From: CAZEFK01 sp964511405
GTDB lineage: Bacteria; Pseudomonadota; Alphaproteobacteria; Elsterales; Elsteraceae
DNA: 23,473 nt
Direction: 5' to 3'
NCBI GenBank assembly: GCA_964511405.1
Contig: CAZEFK010000117.1
Coordinates: 1 to 23,473 of the forward strand
In this document: one piece after another, positions 15,814 through 23,387 of the stretch
Layout of the letters: each line of letters begins with the position of its first letter
Position numbering within the stretch: the first letter of the stretch is position 1
Made by a program: the position numbers and the translations under genes
Notes under the pieces: model-generated
The model's database searches: none
Seen by the model: only the letters and a program-made list of their open reading frames with translations
What the model was told of the DNA's origin: nothing

Positions 15814-17820
15814 TTACCGGCGCCGGAACAGGCCGTTGAGCTGGCGCAGCGCGTTGTCGACGGCCGGCGCGCCGGGCTTGCCGGTCCGGAGCGCCGATGC
15901 CGCGGCATCGGCCGCGTCGACCTGAATCTCGGGGGCGGCCCACGGTCCGCTGACCAGGACCGGCACGGACAGGCGGTTGATGTCGCGGAGCACCCGGGAC
16001 GCACCGGCAACGCCGGGCGCAACCGCGGTCGCGGCGCCCGCCTCGAGCTTCGGCTGCAGCCGGTAGCTGAGGCGGCGGGCCGGCAGATCGATGGTGCCCT
16101 TGCCTGTGACGTCGACCAGCGCCGATTTCAGCGCCAGATCGTCGTTGTGCACGATGCCCTGGGCGATCGTGAAGCTGCCGGTCAGCGTCTGGAAGTCGGT
16201 CTTGCCGCCAGTCCGCGCCTCCAGGGTGCGCAGAATCGCCGGCAGGTCGATGCCCGGCAGGCTGCCCTCGGCCACGGCCAGCGTGCCGCGGCCGGCCAGG
16301 CCGGCGATCAGGGCGCGGGGAGTATCGCCCCGGCTGGTCAGATCGGCCTCGCCGGTCACGGTCCCGGTGATCGGTTCCCCGGCGGCGACCCCGCGCAGCA
16401 GCGGCCCGGCGCGGACCTTGGCCAGCTTGACGTGCGCCTCCCACGGTGCTGCGCCCGAGCCGGAGGCATCGACCACGGTGTGAAGATCGCCGGTCCCGTC
16501 CGCCAGGGCGGCATCGGCGACATCGAGGACTGCCCGCCCGCCCTGGTCCACGGCATGGATGCGCGCATGGCCGAGCGCCAGGCCGCCCGTCTTGAGGCCG
16601 GCCAGCTCGATGGTGGCGTCGGCATCGATACCCCGCAACGGCCCGAGATCGATCGACGCATCGCTCCACCGATCATCCGTCGGGGCTGGATCGGGCGCGG
16701 GCCGGACATTGGGGGCGGCAACCCCGGGGTTGGCCGGCGGCGTGGGCTGCGGCAGCGACGGATGGGCGGCGGGCGCCGGCACGGGGGCGGCCGGACTGGC
16801 CGGCGCCGCCACGTCGAGGTCGAGCGCATTCACCGCCACGTCCATCTTGATCGCCGGCCGCGCGCCGGTCGTCGACAGCGTCGCCGCGCCCGTCGCCTCC
16901 CAGCGGTCGATCGCGGCGGTGGCGCCCGACAGGGCTGCGCGACCAGGCCCGAGGTCGACTTGCCCGTGCAGGTGGAACGGGCCCAGGCCACCGGTCCGCG
17001 CCGCCGGCCGCTCCAGCCAGGCGAGCAGCGCGCCCAGCGACGGCCCCGACAGGTCCAGCCCGCCCCTGGCCGACAGATCCGGCGCCAGTCCTGCCGAGCC
17101 GTTGAAGGCGGCCGAAACAGGCGCGCTGGCCAGGGTCAGCGAGAGGTCGCTGGCCCGGCCGCTCAGCAGCGCGCCGGCCTGCGACGCCGCCAGGCGGAGA
17201 TCGATCGGTTGCTGGCGATAGCTGAGATGCCCGTCCACGGTCAGCGGGCCGTCGGCGGCCGGCATGCGCAGGGTCAGGTCCAGCCCGTCGAGCTGCTCCT
17301 GCCGACCGCTGCGCCGGTCCAAGAGGTCGATGCGGCCGCCGTCCAGGCGCAGCTCGGCGATACTGACGCCGGCCGTCGAGGGCTGCGTTGGCCGCCCGGC
17401 GGCGGGCGCGGGCCCCGGCGGCGGCGGCGAGGCCGGCGCGAGAACCCAGTTGCCATGCCCGGCCGGGTCGATCTCCAGGTCGATCGCCGGCTGATCCAGC
17501 AGCAGCCGGTCGACCACCACCCGGCCGGAGAGCAGCGGCCACGGCCGGACGGCAATCTCGACCCGCTTGACCTGCACCATGTCGGGTTTGGCAGATCCGG
17601 GCGGGTTGGCGAGGGTCACATCATTGGCGACCAGGCCGAAGACCGGGACCAGGCTGACCCGCAGGTCGCCGGCGATGTGCAGGGCCCGGCCGGTCGCCGC
17701 ACTGCCGCGCGCCTCCAGCATCGGCCGATAGCGGTCGGACGGGATCACGAACGGCGCGGCGACCACGGCCAGCACCAACAGGATCAGCACGGCACCGATG
17801 CCGATCAGCAGCTTGCGCAT
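15814..17820 (-). CDS. AsmA-family protein
   Basis: A 668-residue envelope protein anchored by one N-terminal membrane helix (MRKLLIGIGAVLILLVLAVV). The start is ATG at 17820 with GGAGAGGGG just upstream; the in-frame extension to 17880 is arginine-rich and unlikely. The N-terminal AsmA domain shows the usual SDRYRPMLEARGSAATGRAL, VSLVPVFGLVANDVTLANPP and VDRLLLDQPAIDLEID blocks. A Pro/Ala-rich linker lies near residues 360-400. A second AsmA-like beta-rich region follows, with GRGTLAVAEGSLPGIDLPAI and a conserved end near PVLVSGPWAAPEIQVD. AsmA-like proteins are beta-groove proteins spanning from the inner membrane into the periplasm, linked to lipid transport and outer-membrane balance. It is the first gene of a two-gene unit with ndh. 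Confidence 0.9.
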   Translation of the reverse strand: MRKLLIGIGAVLILLVLAVVAAPFVIPSDRYRPMLEARGSAATGRALHIAGDLRVSLVPVFGLVANDVTLANPPGSAKPDMVQVKRVEIAVRPWPLLSGRVVVDRLLLDQPAIDLEIDPAGHGNWVLAPASPPPPGPAPAAGRPTQPSTAGVSIAELRLDGGRIDLLDRRSGRQEQLDGLDLTLRMPAADGPLTVDGHLSYRQQPIDLRLAASQAGALLSGRASDLSLTLASAPVSAAFNGSAGLAPDLSARGGLDLSGPSLGALLAWLERPAARTGGLGPFHLHGQVDLGPGRAALSGATAAIDRWEATGAATLSTTGARPAIKMDVAVNALDLDVAAPASPAAPVPAPAAHPSLPQPTPPANPGVAAPNVRPAPDPAPTDDRWSDASIDLGPLRGIDADATIELAGLKTGGLALGHARIHAVDQGGRAVLDVADAALADGTGDLHTVVDASGSGAAPWEAHVKLAKVRAGPLLRGVAAGEPITGTVTGEADLTSRGDTPRALIAGLAGRGTLAVAEGSLPGIDLPAILRTLEARTGGKTDFQTLTGSFTIAQGIVHNDDLALKSALVDVTGKGTIDLPARRLSYRLQPKLEAGAATAVAPGVAGASRVLRDINRLSVPVLVSGPWAAPEIQVDAADAAASALRTGKPGAPAVDNALRQLNGLFRRR

Positions 17821-17836
17821 CGCCCCTCTCCGCCCC

Positions 17837-17854
17837 GTCCGATACGGAACGGAC
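17837..17854 (-). promoter_or_regulatory. Dyad upstream of the AsmA-family gene
   Basis: GTCCG and CGGAC form an inverted repeat with an 8-base centre, starting 17 bp upstream of the ATG at 17820 and just outside the ribosome binding site. It could be a small operator or leader hairpin; nothing further supports either. Confidence 0.2.
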
Positions 17855-17954
17855 AAGCGCCGCCGCCGCTGCCAGGTCATCGGGTCGCGTCGCCGCGCCC
17901 CCGGGGCGCAAGATCGGCACCCGGATGACGATGGTGAGCTGAAAAGGAAGGAAA

Positions 17955-18031
17955 TGGTCGGAGCGACAGGATTCGAACCTGCGACCCCCAGACCCCCAGT
18001 CTGATGCGCTACCAGGCTGCGCTACGCTCCG
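17955..18031 (-). tRNA. tRNA-Pro (anticodon GGG)
   Basis: A 77-nt cloverleaf on the minus strand with the CCA end encoded. The acceptor stem CGGAGCG (18025-18031) pairs with CGCTCCG (17959-17965), followed by the discriminator A. The D arm is GCGC-AGCCTGGTA-GCGC. The anticodon stem TCAGA/TCTGG encloses the loop CTGGGGG, giving anticodon GGG with G at position 37 as expected for proline tRNA. The T arm is GCAGG-TTCGAAT-CCTGT. It sits between the MerR-like gene and the AsmA-family gene, its usual place next to ihfA/merR in Alphaproteobacteria. Confidence 0.97.
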
Positions 18032-18040
18032 ACGGCGGTT

Positions 18041-18069
18041 GTCCTACGCGCAAAGCCGTGAGTTTGCAA
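18041..18069 (-). promoter_or_regulatory. Possible tRNA-Pro promoter
   Basis: On the minus strand TTGCAA (18064-18069) is followed after 17 bases by TAGGAC (18041-18046). The tRNA 5' end lies 10 bases further on, at 18031, a normal distance for a tRNA promoter. The -35 is good and the -10 is poor, so confidence is modest. Confidence 0.4.
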
Positions 18070-18098
18070 GCCGGAACGGCGCGTCCGCCAGGGGCTTC

Positions 18099-18689
18099 TC
18101 AGCCCTGGGCGAGCTGGTCCCGGATCGCTTCCAGCTCGCCGATCAGCTGCGCCAAGGTGGCCCGCCAAGGTTCGCTCCCCGCCGGTGCCGGTGCCGGTGC
18201 CGGTGCCGGCTCCGGCGCGACGCCGGCCGCCGCGGGCGCTGGGGCCGGCAGCGGTGTGTCTGGTGGCGTTGCGGTCGGGGGTACTGGGGCGGCCTCGGGC
18301 TCGGCCCGTCCGGCCGGCATCCGCAGCAGTTTCTGCACGCCCTTGATGGTGTAGCCGTCGCGATAGAGCAGCAGCCGGATCCGGCGCAGCAGCTCGACGT
18401 CTTCGGGTCGGTAATAGCGGCGGCCGCCGCCGCGCTTGAGCGGCTTGATCTGCGGGAACTTGCTTTCCCAGAACCGCAGCACGTGCGGCGGCACATCGAG
18501 GTCGGTGGCGACCTCGCTGATCGTCCGGAACGCGGCGGCGGACTTGCCGCCGCGGCGGGACGCCGGCTCGTCGCCGAGATCGTCGTCGTCCGCCGCCTCA
18601 CGCTCACCGAGCTCGAGGCCGCGACCGCCCTCCTCGAGCGCCGCGTCGCCCAGGCCGGGCAGCGATCCGGGCTCGCTCGGCAGGCTCAT
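18099..18689 (-). CDS. MerR-like transcriptional regulator
   Basis: A 196-residue DNA-binding protein. The helix-turn-helix of MerR type lies at about 53-95: FRTISEVATDLDVPPHVLRF, then WESKFPQIKP and the wing GGGRRYYRPEDVELL. A helix RRIRLLLYRDGYTIKGVQKLL follows (about 102-122). The first 50 residues are acidic and probably disordered. After the binding domain comes a Pro/Ala-rich linker (about 130-172) and a final helix (WRATLAQLIGELEAIRDQL). There are no metal-binding cysteines, so it is not a metal sensor. The ATG at 18689 overlaps the ihfA stop as ATGA. This ihfA-merR-tRNA-Pro order is standard for the class; the target genes are not known to me. Confidence 0.92.
   Translation of the reverse strand: MSLPSEPGSLPGLGDAALEEGGRGLELGEREAADDDDLGDEPASRRGGKSAAAFRTISEVATDLDVPPHVLRFWESKFPQIKPLKRGGGRRYYRPEDVELLRRIRLLLYRDGYTIKGVQKLLRMPAGRAEPEAAPVPPTATPPDTPLPAPAPAAAGVAPEPAPAPAPAPAGSEPWRATLAQLIGELEAIRDQLAQG
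18181..18210. repeat. Hexanucleotide tandem repeat inside the MerR-like gene
   Basis: Four perfect copies of GCCGGT (18181-18204) and a fifth copy with one change encode the Pro-Ala linker of the MerR-like protein. Gain or loss of a unit keeps the frame, so linker length could vary between strains. Confidence 0.7.
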
Positions 18690-19021
18690 GCCGGCTCATC
18701 CGCGCGCGCGGCGGGCGCTTCCCGGCTCAGGCCGTGATTGATCCGGTTGCGCAGCACATGGCTGGGCCGGAACACCAGCACCTGGCGGGGCAGGATCGGC
18801 ACTTCCTCGCCGGTCTTGGGGTTGCGTCCGACGCGCTTGCCCTTGGCCCGCACCGAGAAGCTGCCGAAGGACGAGATCTTCACCATCTCGCCGCGGGCGA
18901 GCGCATCGGCGATCTCGCCCAGCACCGATTCGACCAGATCGGCCGATTCGTTGCGCGACAGGCCGACCTCCTGGTAGACGGCCTCGCTCAGCTGCGCCCG
19001 CGTGACGGTCGTCTCTGCCAT
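18686..19021 (-). CDS. ihfA: Integration host factor subunit alpha
   Basis: A 111-residue nucleoid-associated protein that, as a heterodimer with IhfB, bends DNA at specific sites. The start is ATG at 19021 (MAETTVTRAQLSEAV); an in-frame ATG at 19051 would add ten residues with no family support. Features are the N-terminal helices, KISSFGSFSVRAKGKRVGRN (the IHF/HU beta arm) and PKTGEEVPI with the Pro that intercalates at the DNA kink. The final VLVFRPSHVLRNRIN identifies the alpha subunit type. A short acidic tail follows. Its stop overlaps the MerR-like gene start. A likely promoter lies about 90-115 bp upstream. Confidence 0.95.
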   Translation of the reverse strand: MAETTVTRAQLSEAVYQEVGLSRNESADLVESVLGEIADALARGEMVKISSFGSFSVRAKGKRVGRNPKTGEEVPILPRQVLVFRPSHVLRNRINHGLSREAPAARADEPA

Positions 19022-19107
19022 CTCGGCCCCCATCCCCAGCCGCCGCGGCATCGGCCGGCGTCACCGCCGGCCGCGCCTGAGCCTGCTCGGCACGGCATCG
19101 GGGCAAG

Positions 19108-19135
19108 CCTATCCCGGAGGCTGAAGACTAGTCAA
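19108..19135 (-). promoter_or_regulatory. Possible promoter for ihfA-merR
   Basis: In the gap between fabH and ihfA the minus strand shows TTGACT (19130-19135) and, 16 bases on, GATAGG (19108-19113). The -35 matches five of six consensus bases and the -10 three of six. It would give ihfA a start independent of plsX-fabH. Confidence 0.38.
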
Positions 19136-19183
19136 TTCCAAAGGGATAGAGGGCCGACCTTGAAGCGTCGGATTGGCTTCGCG

Positions 19184-20158
19184 CTACCAGCGCGCCAGCA
19201 CCGACCCCCAGGTGAAGCCGCCACCCATGGCCTCCATCAGCACCAGTTGGCGATCCCGGATGCGGCCGTCCTCGACCGCCTCGGCCAGGGCCAGCGGGAT
19301 CGACGCGGCCGACGTGTTGGCATGCCGGTCGACCGTGGTCACCACCTTGTCGGGCGACAGGTTGAGCCGCTTGGCCGTCGAGTCGATGATCCGGATATTG
19401 GCCTGGTGCGGCACCAGCCAGTCGATGTCGTCCGGGGTCAGCGCATATTCGGCCAGGACCTCGCCCGCGCATTCGGCCATGTTGACCACGGCATGGCGGA
19501 ACACTTCGCGCCCGTCCATGCGGACATGGCCGGTGGTCTGGGTGCTGCTGGGGCCGCCATCGACCTGCAGGCGATCGTAATAGCGGCCGTCGGAATGGAG
19601 CCGGGTCGACAGGATGCCACGGTCGCCGACCGCCCCCACGCCGCGCTCGGCGCGCAGGACCACCGCGCCGGCGCCGTCACCGAACAGCACGCAGGTGGTG
19701 CGGTCACCCCAGTCGAGCAGCCGGCTGAAGGTCTCGGCCCCGATCACCAGCGCCGTGCGCGCCTGGCCAACGCGAATGAAATTGTCGGCGATCGCCAGAC
19801 CATACACGAAGCCGGTGCACACGGCCTGGACGTCGAACGCAAAGCCGCCGGTCATGCCCAGGCGCGACTGGACCAGGGTCGCGGTCGCCGGAAAGGTGTG
19901 GTCGGGCGTGGTCGTCGCCACCACGATGACGTCAAGCTCGCCGACATCGAGACCGGCCGCCTTGAGCGCAGCCGACCCTGCCGCGGTCGCCAGGTCCGAG
20001 GTGGTCTCGCCGTCGGCGGCGATGTGGCGCTGCCGGATGCCGGTGCGCTGGACGATCCACTCGTCGGAGGTCTCGACCCGCTCGGCCAGCTCGGCATTGC
20101 CCAGCACACGGCTCGGCAGGTAGCTGCCGCAGCCGACGATCCGCGACCGCCGAATCAT
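19184..20158 (-). CDS. fabH: 3-oxoacyl-ACP synthase III
   Basis: FabH joins acetyl-CoA to malonyl-ACP to start fatty acid synthesis; cytoplasmic homodimer, 324 residues. The catalytic triad is complete: Cys114 in AVCTGF, His251 in VPHQANIRI and Asn281 in HANTSAASIP. The N-terminus (RRSRIVGCGSYLPSRVLGN), TSDEWIVQRTGIRQRH and the C-terminal glycine-rich EAMGGGFTWGS are all family hallmarks. The ATG at 20158 overlaps the plsX stop as ATGA, so the two are coupled, as is common in bacteria. Confidence 0.97.
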   Translation of the reverse strand: MIRRSRIVGCGSYLPSRVLGNAELAERVETSDEWIVQRTGIRQRHIAADGETTSDLATAAGSAALKAAGLDVGELDVIVVATTTPDHTFPATATLVQSRLGMTGGFAFDVQAVCTGFVYGLAIADNFIRVGQARTALVIGAETFSRLLDWGDRTTCVLFGDGAGAVVLRAERGVGAVGDRGILSTRLHSDGRYYDRLQVDGGPSSTQTTGHVRMDGREVFRHAVVNMAECAGEVLAEYALTPDDIDWLVPHQANIRIIDSTAKRLNLSPDKVVTTVDRHANTSAASIPLALAEAVEDGRIRDRQLVLMEAMGGGFTWGSVLARW

Positions 20159-21204
20159 CCGACCGCTACCTCAGAATCTGGGCCAGGAAGCGGCTTGAAC
20201 ACTTTGATTTCGTTGCGGATCTTGTCCAGGAACCCATGCAAAACCATGTCCACCGCCACACCCACGGCATTGGCGAACCCCAGGGCATCGGTGCCACCGT
20301 GGCTCTTCACGGCAATGCCGTTCAATCCCAGGAAAATAGCACCGTTATAGCGACGCGGATCAACGCGGCTGCGAAACTTCATGAACGCCGGCCGGGCGAA
20401 CAGGTAGCCCATCTTCGCCAGCATCGAATGCCGGAACGCCTCCCGCAGGAAATGGCTGAGCAGGCGCGCCGTTCCCTCGGTGGTCTTGAGCACGATGTTG
20501 CCGGTAAATCCGTCGGTTACGATCACGTCGACGCGGCCGGCGGCAATATCGTCGCCTTCGACGAAGCCATGGACCTGGGGCGCCAGCGGCGTCTGCCGCA
20601 GGGCGGCGGCAGCTTGCCGCAGCTCGTCGTGGCCCTTCAGATCCTCCTCGCCGATGTTCAAGAGGCCGATGGTCGGGCGAATCAGTCCCAGGACCGTCCG
20701 CGCGAACACCTCGCCCATGATCGCGAACTGGACCAGGTTGGTGGCATCGCAGCTGACATTGGCGCCGAGGTCGAGCACCACGCTCTCGCCCTTGGCGGTG
20801 GGGAAGAACGAGGCGATCGCCGGGCGGTCGATGCCGGGCAAGGTGCGCAGGACCAGCTTGGCCATGGCCATCAGCGCACCGGTGTTGCCGGCCGACACCA
20901 CGGCCGCGGCGCGGCCATCGGCAACGGCGTCGATGGCCAGCCGCATGCTGGTGTCGCGACCGCGCCGGAGCGCCATCGACGGCTTGTCGTCGTTGGCCAC
21001 CGCCGCCTCGGTGTGATGGATGGTCACAGCCTTGCGCAGGCGATGCGCCCGATCGAGCAGCGGCTTGATCCGCGGCTCGGCGCCGAACAGCAGGACCTCG
21101 ATGTTGGGGAAGCGCTCCAGCGCGATATCCGCGCCTTTGACCACCACATCCGGGGCGCGGTCGCCGCCCATCGCGTCGAGCGCGATCGTGACGCGCGCGT
21201 TCAC
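20155..21204 (-). CDS. plsX: Phosphate acyltransferase PlsX
   Basis: PlsX makes acyl-phosphate from acyl-ACP for glycerol-3-phosphate acylation, the first committed input to phospholipids. It has 349 residues and is a peripheral membrane protein. Motifs are DAMGGD (10-15), the AGNTGALMAMA stretch near 105-115, DLGANVSCDATNLVQFA (about 146-162), NIGEED, VDVIVTDGFTGNIVLKTTEG (about 228-247) and GLNGIAVKSHG near the end. The start is GTG at 21204 with a strong AAGGAGG (21215-21221) 10 nt upstream. It is coupled to fabH downstream and lies 84 bp behind rpmF, the conserved rpmF-plsX-fabH order. Confidence 0.97.
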   Translation of the reverse strand: MNARVTIALDAMGGDRAPDVVVKGADIALERFPNIEVLLFGAEPRIKPLLDRAHRLRKAVTIHHTEAAVANDDKPSMALRRGRDTSMRLAIDAVADGRAAAVVSAGNTGALMAMAKLVLRTLPGIDRPAIASFFPTAKGESVVLDLGANVSCDATNLVQFAIMGEVFARTVLGLIRPTIGLLNIGEEDLKGHDELRQAAAALRQTPLAPQVHGFVEGDDIAAGRVDVIVTDGFTGNIVLKTTEGTARLLSHFLREAFRHSMLAKMGYLFARPAFMKFRSRVDPRRYNGAIFLGLNGIAVKSHGGTDALGFANAVGVAVDMVLHGFLDKIRNEIKVFKPLPGPDSEVAVG

Positions 21205-21229
21205 CCTGACGAGTCCTCCTTCAGTCCCG

Positions 21230-21248
21230 GCCGGCCCCGATGGCCGGC
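21230..21248 (-). promoter_or_regulatory. Hairpin in the rpmF-plsX gap
   Basis: GCCGGCC (21230-21236) pairs perfectly with GGCCGGC (21242-21248) around the loop CCGAT. On the minus-strand transcript the stem ends about 8 nt before the AAGGAGG of plsX. No T-run follows. It could act as an RNA processing site or partial attenuator separating the abundant L32 message from plsX; this is inference. Confidence 0.35.
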
Positions 21249-21288
21249 ACCCACCGCCGGTTCAAGCCTGGGCGCGCGCCTTGCGGCC

Positions 21289-21471
21289 TTAGACGTCCGC
21301 CTGCTTCACGACCTCGCGGCCGTCATAATGGCCGCACGCCCCGCATAGATGGTGGGGCCGCTTGTACTCGCCGCAATTCGGGCACTCGACATAAGCCGAA
21401 CCGGGGAGCGCGTCGTGGGACCGGCGCATGTTGCGCCGTGACTTCGAAGTCTTCTTCTTGGGAACCGCCAT
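21289..21471 (-). CDS. rpmF: 50S ribosomal protein L32
   Basis: A 60-residue ribosomal protein. The basic start MAVPKKKTSKSRRNMRRSHD is the standard bL32 N-terminus. The Cys pattern CPNCGEYKRPHHLC then GAC keeps all the zinc-ribbon cysteines (C-x2-C and C-x2-C), so this is the zinc-binding form. The ending GREVVK is typical. It leads the rpmF-plsX-fabH unit and is 171 bp downstream of the DUF177 gene. Confidence 0.97.
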   Translation of the reverse strand: MAVPKKKTSKSRRNMRRSHDALPGSAYVECPNCGEYKRPHHLCGACGHYDGREVVKQADV

Positions 21472-21571
21472 GACCGATACTCGAAGGGACTGAAGGGGCT
21501 TGGCCCCTGGGAAGCGGGCGGCGACGCCCGCGCGGCAAAGGCCGGAGCCGGGGCCCCGGAAAGACGGACTA

Positions 21572-21598
21572 CTTATCGAAAAACCGTTCAGCGAGCAA
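21572..21598 (-). promoter_or_regulatory. Possible rpmF promoter
   Basis: The minus strand has TTGCTC (21593-21598) and GATAAG (21572-21577), separated by 15 bases in a relatively AT-rich patch, about 100 bp before rpmF. The spacing is short and the match moderate, so this is tentative. Confidence 0.25.
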
Positions 21599-21642
21599 GC
21601 GCGCTCACCCGCCTCGGCCGAACGCCTCCAGAGCGTCCCCGA

Positions 21643-22188
21643 TCACGACGGCCGGCGCGGCTTCCAGGCCGCCAGCCCGGCCAGTGGCGGCGCACGCTCA
21701 CCAGCGCCGGCGTCGGCCGATTCGGCTGCCTGTGCATCAGGATGCCGCGGATAGGGGTCGAGCGCCAGCGACAATTGCTGGGCGACCAGTTCACCGACAT
21801 CGAGCTCGGCGCCCTCCAGCGGCTCCGGCTCGTCGAGGCCGGCGATGTCGACCTCGTCCGGAGCCGGGCCGCGGCGCCCCGCTCCGCCCGCGGGCACAAA
21901 GGTCAAGATCGCCTCGTCGGCCACCGATTGCGCCACCGGCTCAAGGGTCGCAACGCAGGTCTGGGTTACGTCCGCCGACAGGCTCACCACCACTTCGATC
22001 AAATGCCCGGCCCGGATCCGACGCAGGGTGGCGGTCGCATCCAGGCGGCCGACGCCCAGGATCCCGTAGCGCCGGGCCAGGGCGTCCCGCTCCGCGGCAT
22101 CGGCGGCGATCCGGACGACATGCGGCGCGCTCCCGATACGGTCGATCGCGACCGGGCGCGACAGCTCCAGGGCAACGGCGTCAGCCAT
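21643..22188 (-). CDS. DUF177 (YceD-like) protein
   Basis: A 181-residue protein of the DUF177/YceD family, whose genes lie next to rpmF in many bacteria and plastids. The best-known relative, in plants, helps 23S rRNA accumulation. The start is ATG at 22188. The core shows RPVAIDRIG near the N-terminus, a beta-rich middle and TCVATLEPVAQSV (with the conserved Cys of the family, about residue 95). An acidic stretch DEVDIAGLDEPEPLEGAELD then leads to the conserved LDVGELVAQQLSLALDPYPRHP. The C-terminus is shorter on conserved cysteines than many bacterial members. It overlaps the stop of the chaperone gene by 8 bases. It is cytoplasmic, with a likely role in ribosome assembly. Confidence 0.85.
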   Translation of the reverse strand: MADAVALELSRPVAIDRIGSAPHVVRIAADAAERDALARRYGILGVGRLDATATLRRIRAGHLIEVVVSLSADVTQTCVATLEPVAQSVADEAILTFVPAGGAGRRGPAPDEVDIAGLDEPEPLEGAELDVGELVAQQLSLALDPYPRHPDAQAAESADAGAGERAPPLAGLAAWKPRRPS

Positions 22189-22744
22189 GGGCCGCCTCGG
22201 GATTCGGCGCCTCAGGCACCGGCGCCCAGGCCGGCGCGCGCTCCGCGCTGGGGCATGGCCCGGCCGCCAGGGCCGCCTCGGACGCCCGGACATAGGCCGA
22301 CAGCGCGTCCACGGCCGCCGGCACCGGCGCCGCCGTGCCATAGACATTGCGGCGGAGCACGGCCTCGAGCACACCGCTGTCGAGGGCCTCGTCATAGGCC
22401 TGGACGCGCCCATAGAATCCCTGGGCCATGTGCTTGATATGGCGACCGACGCTGAGGTCCGCGACCCCGATCTCGCGTAGCGAGCGGTCCATGTCCTGGA
22501 ACAGCACGTCGAAGATCCGCTGGCTGAGCGCCTGGGCCGCCTCGCCGTCGCGACGCAATCGGCGCAACAGCAGGAACACGTGCAGCACCACCAGCTCGAA
22601 CCGGCCGTCCAGGCTGTCGGGCACGCCCAGGCCCGTATAGAAGGATTCGGTGCGCGCCTGGGCCACGGCTGCGGCATAGAGCGCGCGCGCGGCGCGGTCG
22701 GTCGGATCGGCGCGGAACCAGCGGGTCGGCAGCACGGCGGTCAT
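22181..22744 (-). CDS. Ubiquinol-cytochrome c chaperone (CBP3-type)
   Basis: A 187-residue protein of the CBP3/ubiquinol-cytochrome c chaperone family, which helps assemble cytochrome b into complex III. Alphaproteobacteria and mitochondria share it. The start is ATG at 22744 (MTAVLPTRWFRADP); the open frame reaches 22885 but its first 47 residues do not fit the family and overlap the divergent promoter region. The diagnostic block is RALYAAAVAQARTESFYTGL, then GVPDSLDGRFELVVLHVFLL and LRRL (about residues 20-62). After it comes LSQRIFDVLFQDMDRSLREIG and VGRHIKHMAQGFYGRVQAYD. It is the first gene before the DUF177 gene and is divergent from bamE. Confidence 0.9.
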   Translation of the reverse strand: MTAVLPTRWFRADPTDRAARALYAAAVAQARTESFYTGLGVPDSLDGRFELVVLHVFLLLRRLRRDGEAAQALSQRIFDVLFQDMDRSLREIGVADLSVGRHIKHMAQGFYGRVQAYDEALDSGVLEAVLRRNVYGTAAPVPAAVDALSAYVRASEAALAAGPCPSAERAPAWAPVPEAPNPEAAHG

Positions 22745-22878
22745 CCTCGGGGCCAGTCCTCGGGCTTTGTTGACAGCATGGGGTGGCTTGGCCACTCTCT
22801 GGCCGACGTACGGACATTGCCCGCGCGCGTCAATGCTTCGCGACGCCGCCGGCAGCAGACTATGGCGGTCGGTCACCG

Positions 22879-23361
22879 ATGACACTTCGCATGGGGCTCC
22901 TGGCCGGATCGCTGGCGATCTGGGCCACGGCCTGCTCGCCCATCGCCGACACCCGGGGCACGTTCCCGGCCGCCGACGCGATCGGCTCGATCAAGGTCGG
23001 CGTCGACACCAAGGCGCAGGTGGCGCAGGTGCTGGGCACCCCGTCCAGCGTCGCCACCTTCGACGATCGCACCTGGTACTATATCGGCACGAAGACCGAG
23101 ACCTATTCGTTCCTCGACCCCGAAACCGTCGAGCAGCAGGTGGTGCGCATCCGCTTCGACGCGTCGGGCACGGTCTCGGACATCGAGACCAAGAATCTGG
23201 CCGACGCCAAGGACGTGCCGATCACCGAGCGGGTGACGCCGACCGCGGGCCACTCGCTGGGCTTCCTGGAGCAGTTGTTCGGCAATATGGGCCGGTTCAA
23301 CGGCCCGAAGAACACCAACCAGCGGCCAACGAACACCGGCGGCAGCGGTCATCCGATCTGA
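22879..23361 (+). CDS. bamE: Outer membrane assembly lipoprotein BamE (SmpA/OmlA family)
   Basis: A 160-residue lipoprotein of the SmpA/OmlA family, part of the BAM complex that inserts beta-barrel proteins in the outer membrane. The ATG at 22879 gives a signal peptide with lipobox ATAC and Cys19 as the lipidated residue; the open frame starts at 22783 but the upstream part is not signal-like. The domain shows SIKVGVDTKAQVAQVLGTPS, TFDDRTWYYIGTK and the strand QQVVRIRFDASGTVSDI. The C-terminal tail is Gly/Asn/Pro-rich and probably disordered. It is divergent from the complex III chaperone and convergent with hppA. Confidence 0.93.
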   Translation: MTLRMGLLAGSLAIWATACSPIADTRGTFPAADAIGSIKVGVDTKAQVAQVLGTPSSVATFDDRTWYYIGTKTETYSFLDPETVEQQVVRIRFDASGTVSDIETKNLADAKDVPITERVTPTAGHSLGFLEQLFGNMGRFNGPKNTNQRPTNTGGSGHPI

Positions 23362-23367
23362 CGAGGA

Positions 23368-23387
23368 CCGCCGCCGCCGGCGGCGGG
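23368..23387. terminator. Possible bidirectional terminator between bamE and hppA
   Basis: The 26-bp gap between the two convergent genes contains a perfect palindrome, CCGCCGCC|GGCGGCGG (23371-23386). It could form a very GC-rich hairpin on either strand, but no T-run follows, so its action as a terminator is uncertain. Confidence 0.35.

Noticed and set aside
14695..17928. Very long open frame on the plus strand (over 1000 codons)
   Set aside because: It lies opposite the AsmA-family and ndh genes, which have clear domains and motifs. The product is Arg/Gln/Gly/Asp-rich with no domain; this is the usual shadow frame in GC-rich DNA.
17955..18031. tRNA-Pro as an integration site for a mobile element
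   Set aside because: No integrase, no repeated tRNA 3' end and no foreign-looking gene is near; the flanking genes are the conserved core order.
22770..22798. Perfect TTGACA at 22770-22775 as a bamE promoter
   Set aside because: The hexamer at the right distance (CACTCT) is a poor -10, so the -35 match alone is not enough.
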